Source of the DNA: Symbiodinium natans
Lineage: Eukaryota > Sar > Dinophyceae > Suessiales > Symbiodiniaceae
Reading direction: 5' to 3'
NCBI GenBank assembly: GCA_905221605.1
Contig: CAJNDS010002723.1
Coordinates: 140,001 to 202,000 of the forward strand
DNA length: 62,000 nucleotides
The notes under the pieces are model-generated. The model saw only the letters and a program-made list of their open reading frames with translations, made no database searches and was not told the DNA's origin. A program made the position numbers and the translations under genes. Below, one piece after another: positions 30,975 through 41,100 of the stretch (the first letter of the stretch is position 1; every line of letters starts with the position of its first letter).

Positions 30975-33860
30975 TCAGGTACCCCAAAGGAACAGGACAG
31001 CGTGCGAATTCCCAAAGGAATATGTAGAGCTTTTCGGAGAAGAAGATCCCAACTGCAGGAACGAAGGTTTGTTACTCTTGCGTGTACTTCCAGGACAGAG
31101 AGATGCAGCATTGTTGTGGAGTGACCACTTTGCAAGCACTTTGCAGGAACAGGACTTTGACAGGTGTGTTGCATGTCCAACTTTGTTTCGTGACAAGATG
31201 AAGAGTATTCTTGTTGCACACGTAGACGACATTCAAGCAGCAGGAAAGAATAGGAGCCTTGCGACAGTTCTGAGCACGTTAGGCAAAACCTACGAACTCA
31301 AGATCGAAGGCCCCTTTCTCACTGAGCAAGAACTTGCAGTAGGAGAGTCGCTTCAGACCATTAGATTCCTCAAGAGGAAATTTACGTACCACAATCATGA
31401 GTTGCACATCAAGAGTGACCCGAAGTATCTCATCAAGCTCAAGGAAGAACTCAAGCTCAAAAGCACAGCCTCAAAGCCAACTCCTTGCACCCATGAAAGC
31501 CAGGAAGCCGATCACACCAACAGTCTTGACCAGGAACAAGCAGCATCATTCCGAAAGTGTGTAGGAATCTTACTGTATGTAGGCCAGGATAGACCGGATT
31601 TGCAGTTCGCAGTACGTGGACTAGCGTCAAAGATGTCGGAACCTACGTATGGGTCATGGAAACACTTGATTCATCTTGTGCAGCACATGTCTAAGACAGA
31701 AGGCTACCATCTTGTGCACAGGAAGACCCCCAGAGGCCTCAGCAATCTTCATGAGAGTATCAGGAACGGTAGCTATGATTTCACTGGAGTAGAGCCCAAA
31801 GAGTATCATCTTCTAGAGGTATTCAGCGACAGTGATTGGGCAGGAAAGAAAGATACTCGTAGATCAGCCAGCGCAGGAAACGTTTTTCTGGATGGACAGG
31901 TGATCTATAGTTTCTCTCGAAGCCAGAAGACAGTCTCGCTCAGCTCTGGTGAAGCAGAGTACTACGCCGCAGCATCGGCAGCATCAGATTCAATTCTGTT
32001 GAAGGAAGCAATTCAGTTCTTGACAGGAAAACGTTGTGTAGTACATTTGCATCTTGATTCTTCGGCAGCCCGAGGTATCATCACTCGGCAGGGAGTAGGA
32101 AGAGTCAAACATTTGCAGATCAGGACCTTGTTTCTTCAAGACCTCCACAAACAAGGAACCGTTAGCGTGCACCCAGTAGGGACCAAGGACAACACCGCCG
32201 ATATAGGAACTAAGCCCTTGTCAGGAAAGCGTATCAAACTTCTTTTGCATTGGCTAGGATTCCAAACTGAAGACAACGAACCCGTAGGAAAACAAGAGCT
32301 CAAAGACCACCGAACCCAGGAACAAGCTAAGGCTACTGTGAAGTTGATTAAGAGCAAAGGAACATTCGCGTTTGCAGCTTTGATGTTCTCAACCATTGCA
32401 GGAATTTCAGAAGGTTTTGTTTTTGAGGGTTCAGGAAAAGTTTCAGGAACAGACATGTCAGTCATGAGAGCATGTGAGCAGGACGTCATGTGCATCTCTG
32501 ACACGAGTGACTTTGCGTTAGGAACAGTCATGTCTTGTTGTAGGAACAGTCTTCATGCAGGAAACATGTGTGCGTTTGAAGTAGGAACCGTTTGTGCAGA
32601 GAGAGTAGGAGCAGGAAATTCGCCGCATTCCGAGTGCAGCAGTCAAGCTGTAGAAGTAGAGCAGGAACACTGTAGAGAGCCCAGTAGAGAAGCCAGGAAA
32701 CCTGTAGCCATGAGTGACACTGGAGAAGAAATCAGCTTCAACCAGTTGGTGCAGGAACTACGTGAGATCCTGGAAACGACGCGCCAGGAACGCAGCGAGT
32801 CCATGGAGAGTGTCTCCATCTCTTTGCAGGAAAGCAGCATGAACATGAGTCGTTTGGCAGAGGAAAGCCAAGCAACCCAGAAGCTCCTGTCCGACTACAA
32901 GAAGGAAACAGAAGAGATCAAGAACATCGTGAAGGAGATCAAGCAAAATGAAGCAGAAGCCAAAGACGAGGTGAAGGAGATCGTCAAAGACTTGAAGGAA
33001 AGAATCGAAAGCCTTGAAGACTTCGTGAAGTGGTACACCCAGGAAGAAGAAGAAGAGGAAGAAGACAACGAGGAGAACGACGCGGAGAAGGAAAGAAAGG
33101 ACAGAGAATTGGAAGCAGAACTTCGTCGTGAAGGGCATCTTCAGGAAACTACATCGTGGACTACCTCATCTACCAGTTCAAAGGAAAAGCAGGAAGGAAA
33201 GGATGAAGCTACATCGTGGACTACGCCGACTACAAGTTCGAAAGAAGGAAAGGAAGGAGAAGCTACATCGTGGACTACCTCATCTACCAGTTCGAAGGAA
33301 AAGCAGGAAGGAAAGGATGAAGCTACATCGTGGACTACCGCAACTACAAGTTCGAAAGGAGGAAAGGACAAGGAAGAGGAAGCCGAGAGCATCACCGACA
33401 AGATCCGCCGAATCAACGAGGAGATCCAAAGGAAAGCAGAAGAATCAAAAGACAAGGAAAGTGATTTCGAGTACCCACGCGATTTTTCGTCAGAGTGGAA
33501 GTTCTACACCGAGAATGGCTCGATCTACCGCCAGCACTACGTGACGCAGGAAAAGATTTGGTGCGACTACGACTACGCCTACAAGCACGAGAAAGGAAAA
33601 GGAAAGAACAAGAAGAAGAAAGGCCACGCAGGAGAAGAAGAAGGAAAGACAAGCTCAGGATCAGGAGGACAGCAGCCGCTGTCAAAGGAACAAGAAGATG
33701 AGCTGAAGGCAAAGTTGAGGAAGACCTTAGAAGCAGCAGCAGAGGAGAACGATAGGAGACTTGAGCAGGAAAGGCAAGCCAAGGAGGAAGAAGCGAAGGC
33801 AGCAGCAGCAGCAAGAGCACAGGCAGACAAGAGAAGGAAGCAGAAGCAAGGAAGGAGCTC
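30975..33860 (+). CDS. E1 reverse transcriptase, RNase H and charged tail
   Basis: The frame is open from 30975. The reverse transcriptase catalytic pair is in VAHVDDIQ (31216-31239); His replaces the usual Tyr of YVDD. RNase H has VFSDSDWAG (Asp at 31828), SLSSGEAEYYAA and TADIGTKPL, all typical of copia. After RNase H comes a tail not found in standard copia: a hydrophobic helix (32358-32425), a Cys-bearing stretch, acidic coiled coil (32700-33120), four copies of a SWTT[S/P/A]TTSSK module (33148-33370, periods 60, 54 and 60 bp), then an aromatic segment (FSSEWKFYTENGSIYRQHYV) and a Lys/Glu-rich coil. The coil continues in the next frame near 33850. Confidence 0.85.
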
Positions 33861-34433
33861 GAGGAAGCAGTCCTCTTGCTTATGCAGGAAAGAGAGAAGG
33901 ACAAGGAAAGGATTGAAAGGCTCGAGAAGGCACTCAGCCAAAGAGGAAGCGATGCAGGATCAACAACAGAAGAGGAAAGCCGCAGCCCAGCAAAGGAAAA
34001 GGAGGAGCCAGAGAAGAAGGAGCCAAAGGAAAAGAAGGAGAAGGAAGACCCAGAGGTGAAGGAAAAAGGACCGTACTCGCCGAGGAGCTACGTGAAGGGC
34101 TCAGGAAAAGACAATACAAGGAACAGCTACGCCGTCTTCCAGTACCAGGAAAAGTTCTACCAGTGGAAGTGGAACAACGACAGCCAGTACTGGTACTTCT
34201 TCGATTCAGAAGGAAAAAGTCCCGGTGAAGGAAAATGGGTGAAGCAGCACAAGGACAAGAACGGCAGGAAAGTTTGCGACGAGCAGCTCAAGAAGTTCGA
34301 GAAGTTCATGGAAGAGAACGGAAAAGGAAAAGGAAAAGACAAAGGCCAGGAGAAAGGAGAAGAAGGAAAAGGAAGCAGCAGCAGCAGCAAGGACGTCGAC
34401 GACGGCTACTACGAGATCACAAGCTTTTCGTGA
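33861..34433 (+). CDS. E1 Pol tail, C-terminal end
   Basis: This frame carries the coiled coil on (LMQEREKDKERIERLEKALS). It ends with an aromatic domain, YAVFQYQEKFYQWKWNNDSQ then YWYFFDSEGKSPGEGKW, and a Ser-rich end. The Tyr/Trp spacing resembles the E1 segment at about 33500 and loosely a WW domain; I would not assign a family. It stops at 34433, 301 bp before the polypurine tract. The frame relation to the preceding part implies a single indel or recoding near 33850. Role unknown. Confidence 0.65.
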   Translation, partial: EEAVLLLMQEREKDKERIERLEKALSQRGSDAGSTTEEESRSPAKEKEEPEKKEPKEKKEKEDPEVKEKGPYSPRSYVKGSGKDNTRNSYAVFQYQEKFYQWKWNNDSQYWYFFDSEGKSPGEGKWVKQHKDKNGRKVCDEQLKKFEKFMEENGKGKGKDKGQEKGEEGKGSSSSSKDVDDGYYEITSFS

Positions 34434-34733
34434 AAAGGAAAGTGAGCTTGGCAGTGAGAGCAGAAAGGATGGTGTATCCGTCCTAGCTCTAGGAAAGTTT
34501 TCTTTTGCAGTTTGTTTCAGGATGATGATCCAAGTAAAGTAGGAACAGCAGCGTTTTGTTTTGTACAGGATAGTAGACATTTCGTTTGAAGGAAATGTGA
34601 GCGAACTTGGAGAGATTCGCCAGTGGACTTGAAAGAGTCTGCGTTGAGGAAAGAGTTTCAAACACTTGTGTGTGTGTTCAGGAAAGAGAGTCGAAGCCAG
34701 CTTAGTCGTCAGACTACGACTTTCACTAACTTC

Positions 34734-34743
34734 GAAGGCGGGG
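34734..34743 (+). promoter_or_regulatory. E1 polypurine tract
   Basis: GAAGGCGGGG directly before the 3' LTR, the normal place for plus-strand priming. One C interrupts it. Confidence 0.7.
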
Positions 34744-34933
34744 TGTTAAACATTCCAGCCTAGTAGGAACACACTGTTGTATGTGTAGGAGAATGCACAG
34801 ATTGAGCCAGGAACCAACTTTGTGGCCCAGGCTCAAAGGAGTGACAGGACAGAAACCACAGCAGAGCGGTGAAGCGAAAAGTGAGCCGCAGTGGTGGTTT
34901 AGGAAACCCTTTAGGAAAGCCCGTTCTTTAACA
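34744..34933 (+). repeat. E1 3' LTR (190 bp)
   Basis: Identical to the 5' LTR and followed directly by GGTAA, the target duplication. Confidence 0.95.
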
Positions 34934-34938
34934 GGTAA

Positions 34939-35202
34939 AGGGTTTTAGAGTTTAGGGTTTAGGGTTTCGGGTTTAGGGTTTGGGCTTCAGGGTTTAGGGG
35001 TTAGGGCTTAGGGTTTAGGTTTAGGGTTTAGGGTTTGGGGTTGGTTTAGGGTTTAGGGTTTAGGGTTTAGGGTTTAGGGTTTAGGGTTTAGGGTTTAGGG
35101 TTTAGGGTTGAGGGTTTAGGGTTTAGGGTTTAGGGTTTAGGGTTTAGGGTTTAGGGTTTAGGGTTTAGGGTTTAGGGTTTAGGGTTTAGGGTTTAGGGTT
35201 CA
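34939..35202 (+). repeat. TTTAGGG array, right of E1
   Basis: Degenerate for the first 110 bp, then about 20 near-perfect TTTAGGG units with a single variant. Same orientation as the array left of E1. Confidence 0.95.
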
Positions 35203-35379
35203 GCATCACATGTCCAAGCCTTTACTAGTCAATCAGCTTGTCAAGCGTTGGAAAAAAAAAACCCACCCACCCAAGAAACCCATAACATTGAGAAAACACA
35301 AAGTTCATTCAATATATTTTCAGTAGGCTTATAGCTCAAAAGTCCGCCCAAAACCTAAAATCTAACTTTTTGGAAGCAA

Positions 35380-36960
35380 ACTTTCCCTCTTAAGGGGGGT
35401 CGGAGTTGGAGGAAGCTCGGTTTGAGTCAAAAATCCAGAAAACGAGAGGCCACCCAGAACCGATTTCAGTACTAAAAAATCGCATTTTTAATTGGGGCCC
35501 GGGCCGATCCTGGGGTCCCCCCTCATTTGGGGTGTTTTTGGAAGCAAACTTTCCCTCTCAAGGGGGGTCAGAGTTTGAGGCAAGGGGGGGTCTCCGAAGA
35601 CGATTTTGCCTTTAAAATTGAAAAACACAACCCCCCTTGACCAAAACTAAAAGGCTGTGAAAAGGTCGCAGATATGGCCCGTCATCAGAATTGAGGGTTA
35701 AAAACCCTGAAACACCCTGAAAAACATTGGAAAACCTTAAAAAAACTCGGAAAAACTTTGAAATCCTGAAGCCGGTGAAGCTCGGTTTTGGAGAAAACGA
35801 CAGGCCACTCAGAACCGTCGAATTCAGTACTAAAAAATCGCATTTTCCTTGCCGATCCTGGGGTCACCCTCATTTGGGGTGTTTTGGGAGGCAAACTTTC
35901 CCTCTCAAGGGGGGTCGGAGTTTGAGGCAAGGGGGGGTCTCCGAAGACTATTTTGCCTTTAAAATTGAGAATACGACCCCCCCTTGACCAAAACTAGGCT
36001 GTGAAAAGGTCGCCGGGGTGGCCCGTCATCAGAATTGAGCGTTAAAAACCCTGAAACACCCTTAAAAACATTGGAAAACCTTAAAAAAACTCGGAAAAAC
36101 TTTGAAATCCTGAAGCCGGTGAAGCTCGGTTTTGGAGAAAACGACAGGCCACTCAGAACCGTCGAATTCAGTACTAAAAAATCGCATTTTCCTTGCCGAT
36201 CCTGGGGTCACCCTCATTTGGGGTGTTTTGGGAGGCAAACTTTCCCTCTCAAGGGGGGTCGGAGTTTGAGGCAAGGGGGGGTCTCCGAAGACTATTTTGC
36301 CTTTAAAATTGAGAATACGACCCCCCCTTGACCAAAACTAGGCTGTGAAAAGGTCGCCGGGGTGGCCCGTCATCAGAATTGAGCGTTAAAAACCCTGAAA
36401 CACCCTTAAAAACATTGGAAAACCTTAAAAAAACTCGGAAAAACTTTGAAATCCTGAAGCCGGTGAAGCTCGGTTTTGGAGAAAACGACAGGCCACTCAG
36501 AACCGTCGAATTCAGTACTAAAAAATCGCATTTTCCTTGCCGATCCTGGGGTCACCCTCATTTGGGGTGTTTTGGGAGGCAAACTTTCCCTCTCAAGGGG
36601 GGTCGGAGTTTGAGGCAAGGGGGGGTCTCCGAAGACTATTTTGCCTTTAAAATTGGGAAATACGACCCCCCCTTGACCAAAACTAGGCTGTGAAAATCAG
36701 AATTGAGGGTTAAAAACCCTGAAACACCCTTAAAAACATTGGAAAACCTTGAAAAACACTGAAAACTTTGGAAAACCTTGACAGAACGTGAAAAAACTTG
36801 AAATCCTGAAGCCGGTGAAGCTCGGTTTTGGTCAAAAATCCAGAAAACGAGAGGCCACCCACAACCGTCGATTTCAGTACTAAAAAATCGCTTTTTTAAC
36901 TGGGACCCTAGGATGCCGATCCTGGGGTCCCCCTCATTTGGGGTGTTTTGGAAGCAAAAT
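35380..36960. repeat. 344-bp satellite, three near-identical units plus diverged flanks
   Basis: Units repeat with a period of 344 bp (for example at 36035 and 36379), starting at about 35690, and differ by only a few bases. Diverged partial units lie at 35380-35690 and 36700-36960, and again at 37440-37560. The unit contains runs of 'aaaaacctt' followed by a C-rich/G-rich middle. The period is not a multiple of three, and the 70-104-codon frames recur only because of the repeat. Confidence 0.95.
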
Positions 36961-37606
36961 ATAGCCCTAAACCCTATGCCCCAAACCGTACGAGCCCTAA
37001 ACCCTATGCCCCAAATGGAAAAAACCGTTTGCCCACGAAGGGGGGTCAGGTTTAGGCCCCCCCCCCGGTGGAGAAAAAAACCATTTGCCCACGAAGGGGG
37101 TCAGGGTTTAGGGCCCCTCCCGGGTGGAGAAAAAAAACCATTTGCCCACGAAGGGGGTCAGGGTTTAGGGACCCCCCCCGGGGGAAAAAACAATTCGCCC
37201 ACGAAGCGGGTCAGGGTCTAGGGCCCCCCCCCGGGTGGAAAAAAACCATTTGCCCACGAAGGGTGGAAAAAAACGATTTGCCCACGAAGGGGGTCAGGGT
37301 TTAGGGCCCCCCCCGGGTGGAAAAAAAACCATTTTCCCACGTCGGGTGGAAAAAAACCATTTGCCCACGAAGGGGGCCCTTCCGGGTGGAAAAAAACCAT
37401 TTGCCCACGAAGGGGGTCAGGGTTTAGGGCCCAAAGGCTCGGTTTTGATCAAAAATCCAGAAAACGATTGATTTCAGTACTAAAAAATCGCATTTTGAAC
37501 TGGGGTCCGGGCCGACCCTGGGGTCCCCCTCATTTGGGATGTTTTTGGAGGCACGGCTCAGGAAAAAAACCATTTGCCCACGAAGGGGGTCAGGGTTTAG
37601 GGCCCT
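36961..37606. repeat. Minisatellite with embedded AGGGTTTAGGG
   Basis: About ten variable units with the core AAACCATTTGCCCACGAAGG, then GGGTCAGGGTTTAGGG, then a C-run. The unit carries one and a half telomeric heptamers. Unit length varies from about 35 to 65 bp. A piece of the 344-bp satellite interrupts it at 37440-37560. Confidence 0.85.
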
Positions 37607-37695
37607 TAGGGTTTAGGGTTTAGGGTTTAGGGTTTAGGGTTTAGGGTTTAGGGTTTAGGGTTTAAGGTTTAGGGTTTAGGGTTTAGGGTTTAGGG
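37607..37695 (+). repeat. TTTAGGG array, left of E2
   Basis: Twelve heptamers with one variant (TTTAAGG), cut at 37695 by the E2 LTR. The last five bases, TAGGG, equal the five after the other E2 LTR. Confidence 0.95.
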
Positions 37696-37924
37696 TACGG
37701 GGGGCAACCGAAGGAGGACAAGGAACAAAACAGTCAACCCCAACAGAAACCCTTAATCCCCCTGGAACAACCAACAACCGAACAACAAGACCCCAAACCA
37801 AGGGCACACTTTTTACGAAACCTTTGACCGCTTTGGTCATGGCTTGAGCCAAAGATTACCGGGTTCATTGACCCTTCAACTTCCAATACCAACTCCTTTC
37901 TACAATACCAATTGCAGCTCCGCA
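37696..37924 (-). repeat. E2 3' LTR (229 bp)
   Basis: Matches 47371-47599 at 228 of 229 positions on reading. It contains the spliced-leader-like stretch at 37843-37862. Confidence 0.95.
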
Positions 37925-37937
37925 CTCCCCCTGTCCT
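37925..37937 (-). promoter_or_regulatory. E2 polypurine tract
   Basis: Minus strand AGGACAGGGGGAG adjoins the 3' LTR. Confidence 0.7.
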
Positions 37938-38109
37938 AGGATTTCCTAGGACACATTGGAGGTGCAGATCTTTGGCCAAAAACCGCCATTTAGGCAGCAG
38001 CCAGCTGCTTGAAATGCACATTGTGGTTTAACGTCTTCCAGGACGAACCTTCAGCTCATTGGCTGAATCCTTTACCATTGAGGATTTCTTCACCTCGCAC
38101 TTGGAAAAT

Positions 38110-41100
38110 TCACGTTCCAGCGGCTCGTTCCTCACCAAGGAACTCAGCATTCACCACCCAGCCATCCTTGAGGCAATGCTTACAAAGCGTCTTAGCTCTG
38201 AGCTGTGAATATCGCAGAACATCACAGTCACTGCTTGCGTGCATACAGTTCCCACCCACTGTTGTATACAAAGTGGCACTCGCAGGAATAACCACCGCTT
38301 TCTTGACCCACAGCCATTTATACAGCCGTCGAAAGAGGCACCATGCCAGTTCCCAGAGTATAATTGCTGCCACCAAATATGCAACAAGGTCTGAATTGTT
38401 GACAACCATTTCAATACCTTGAGCCAGAACCATCACCGTAGACGTGTTGGCAACCTTGCACACCCCTTCTTCTGAGCAAAAGAATCCAGCAGTTGACACT
38501 TCTTCGCCACCAGTTGCCATCCCTTGCAGAGATGCAGCCACCATCATGACCGCCATTGCAAGCGAGGCTTTTTTCAAGTCAGTCCCTTGTACCAACAGTC
38601 GGAGACCCCAAAGTGCCTTTTGCTTTGCGTACACCTGTCCACTCATCAACTTAGTCAACAGGTCAGCGATCATATACTCACCGCGAAGATGCGCTATCAC
38701 CATATAACCACGGTCCACCAGAGACCTGACACCGGCTGCTCGAATTCTCAGGTGTCTTGTCCTCCAGCTTCCAGCAGGATATTGAATGATCGAGCACGTT
38801 GAAACCGAATCTGTATACAGCACTTTTTGCAGCGATTCCTCACCTGTTCCAACCAAAGCGGCAATTATAGGGGTGCACGACTGAATCATCGTTGCTCCCT
38901 CTATGGACGCATGTAATTCAGCTTCAGCTGTACTTAAAGCCACCGTTGATTGTCTTTGCGTTGCCCACATCACTGGACAGTCACCCCACACCACCACCGC
39001 TCCTGAGTGGCTCTTTTCGTTTTCACCTGCTGCAAAGCTGGCATCCGCGTAGGACTCCACCACCTTAACGCCTCGTCCATAACGCAACACCTCATTTCTT
39101 TCTTTTTCGCATGTTGCGATTGCTCCGAACGTCAAGCCTAACGTTGGAGTTGCAGCAAGGTATCGGAAAACCTCCTCAGCCTTTTTAACCACAAATCGCG
39201 GCCTTCGGGATGTCCACAAAGACAACTGGCTCGTGCAGAACGCCAAATCAGGTCGAGTTTTGATTGCCACCCAGAGGAACTCCCCTACGGCACCTTGAGC
39301 CGCTCGCAAGGAAGGAATATCCACCTCCTCTTCTTCACCTGGAGTTTCTTTCACCATTGGCAGGTTACTCCCTTTTCCAGTTTCATCAATCTGATACCCT
39401 CGTCGGTTCAGCAAATCTCTCACAAAGTCCTCCTGGTTGAGAAAGAAGCTGCCATTTCGATACCAGATTTGGACACCCAAAAACTTCAGGAATCCATCAC
39501 CACAGCCTGGACCACAGAACTCGGGTTCAGAAGTTTTCCACTCCTTCCTAATCTGTTCCAAGGCCTCCCGGAGCACTGTCATAGTCCCAGCCATCAAAAA
39601 ATCATCCACGTAAAGACCCATTGTCCCTACCAACTTGCTTGCACCTTCCAGCTTCTCTTGCGCCATAATAAGGAACAGACTTGGGTCTGCATTGGACCTC
39701 TGAAAGCTCATTGCTTGTCCATCCTTTGACACCCAAGACATACCTTGAAGACGTTGGTCTCGCCACTCCACCCATGCTGCAGGACTTTCGGCCAAACCGT
39801 ACAAGGCCTTTCTCACAATCCACCGCTCCTCCTTTGTGCAAAGACCCAATTTCACCGCCGCCCTTGGGGGCTGCACCACCACCAAACGCCCTTCTCTTTG
39901 CGCCCTATTCATCGGCGCCGTCAGAAAAGCTTTGGAAATGTCTAAGCCAGCGATGATCCACACCATATATGCTGCGTGCCTCACTTGACACCTGAATGTA
40001 GTTGAATCTAAACCTGGAGCGTACAGCGAGTGACGACTGAGTGACCTCGGCCCTTCATATTCTGTAGCTGCCGTTGACGAAATGAAGTTTCCACATGCAC
40101 AGATACGGGCACGTCGCCTCCCTGTCCCTTGCTTCCGGGTAAACACCACCAGACTGGGAACGTACTCAATCACCGGTGCATTAGGCTCTTCCGCCAATTT
40201 GTCCAGCTTTTCTTGAGTTGTTGGTTCCACCACCTCCAACTCTTTCACCAAAGACGTCACCTCGTCCGACAATGATTCCCTCCACTTTTCCAGCTCTTGC
40301 ATGGCTTCTTGTGTAGGGATTGTTTTTGTTTGCAGGAATTCAACCTCCTCTGCTGCCTCAAGCGCGGTATTTTCTTGTACCAATTGCTGAACTTGAGCTG
40401 CTTTGACCAAAAACTTCGATAGCTGTTCCTCAGCCCTTTTTGCTTTAACCAGCCATTCTCTAGTCTCTGATCCTTTTTCTTCACTCGACTCATTGGCCGA
40501 TCCATGGAACTCGTCCAAGATGCAACATTCCTGTTCAGCAATTAGGCGTCGAATACTCAAATGCTCTTCTAGAGCCCATTGATGCGCTTCGAACACAGCG
40601 TAGTCGACTTCTTCTGCAAGGTCGTCCAGCGAGGTCTCTTTCAACGTCATTTTTAACCACTTCCTTTTTTCACCTTCTTCAGCCTGTGGTTCCGGAAGAG
40701 GAAACTTGCATTGGAGAAGATAGCACCTATCCTTGTAGCTCAAACGCTCCATAAAAACAGGTGTGTACCCTGTCAAGGATACCCTGTTTCCTTTCCAAGG
40801 CATAGGGCCATGCAGCTTTCTCGGAAAGAACGACATGAAGTTCCAGTGGATATCCACCAATTTTCCAGGTAGGACTTTCTTCCCATAAGATTGCTCCACC
40901 ACTTCAGCTCCTTCCTCTAAAACCTTTTCATCCTCAACCCACAGCTGACCATCTTTATAGTCACCAAAGCCACACACATAATTGCAGCAATGTTTTTCAT
41001 TGTGACTATCCCTATGCAATGACACCGGAGCATTGCACGAGATCTGAAGAGCAGAAAATTTGGCTTCAGGATTGTGGTGCCTCACGAATGATGCCAAATA

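Larger units (their letters stand above)
24476..34933 (+). mobile_element. E1: full-length Ty1/copia LTR retrotransposon (10,458 bp)
   Basis: Two identical 190-bp LTRs (24476-24665 and 34744-34933) start TGTTAAA and end TTTAACA. They are flanked by the 5-bp target duplication GGTAA (24471-24475 and 34934-34938). Order inside: primer site, membrane/metal-motif protein, Gag with CCHC knuckle, protease, integrase, reverse transcriptase, RNase H, long charged tail, polypurine tract. Integrase before reverse transcriptase defines copia. The frame is broken at about 26558, 26855, 27540, 30500 and 33850, by an inverted-repeat insertion at 30728-30974, and by a 100-N gap. Identical LTRs indicate recent insertion, so some breaks may be assembly errors or recoding sites. 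It sits inside a TTTAGGG array. Confidence 0.95.

Noticed and set aside
34800-34850. Spliced-leader-like string in the E1 LTR (GTGGCCCAGGCTCAAAG)
   Set aside because: Needs gaps and an extra A; much weaker than the E2/E3 match.
35727-36693. Three repeated frames of 86-104 codons
   Set aside because: Produced by the 344-bp satellite, whose period is not a multiple of three; no domain.
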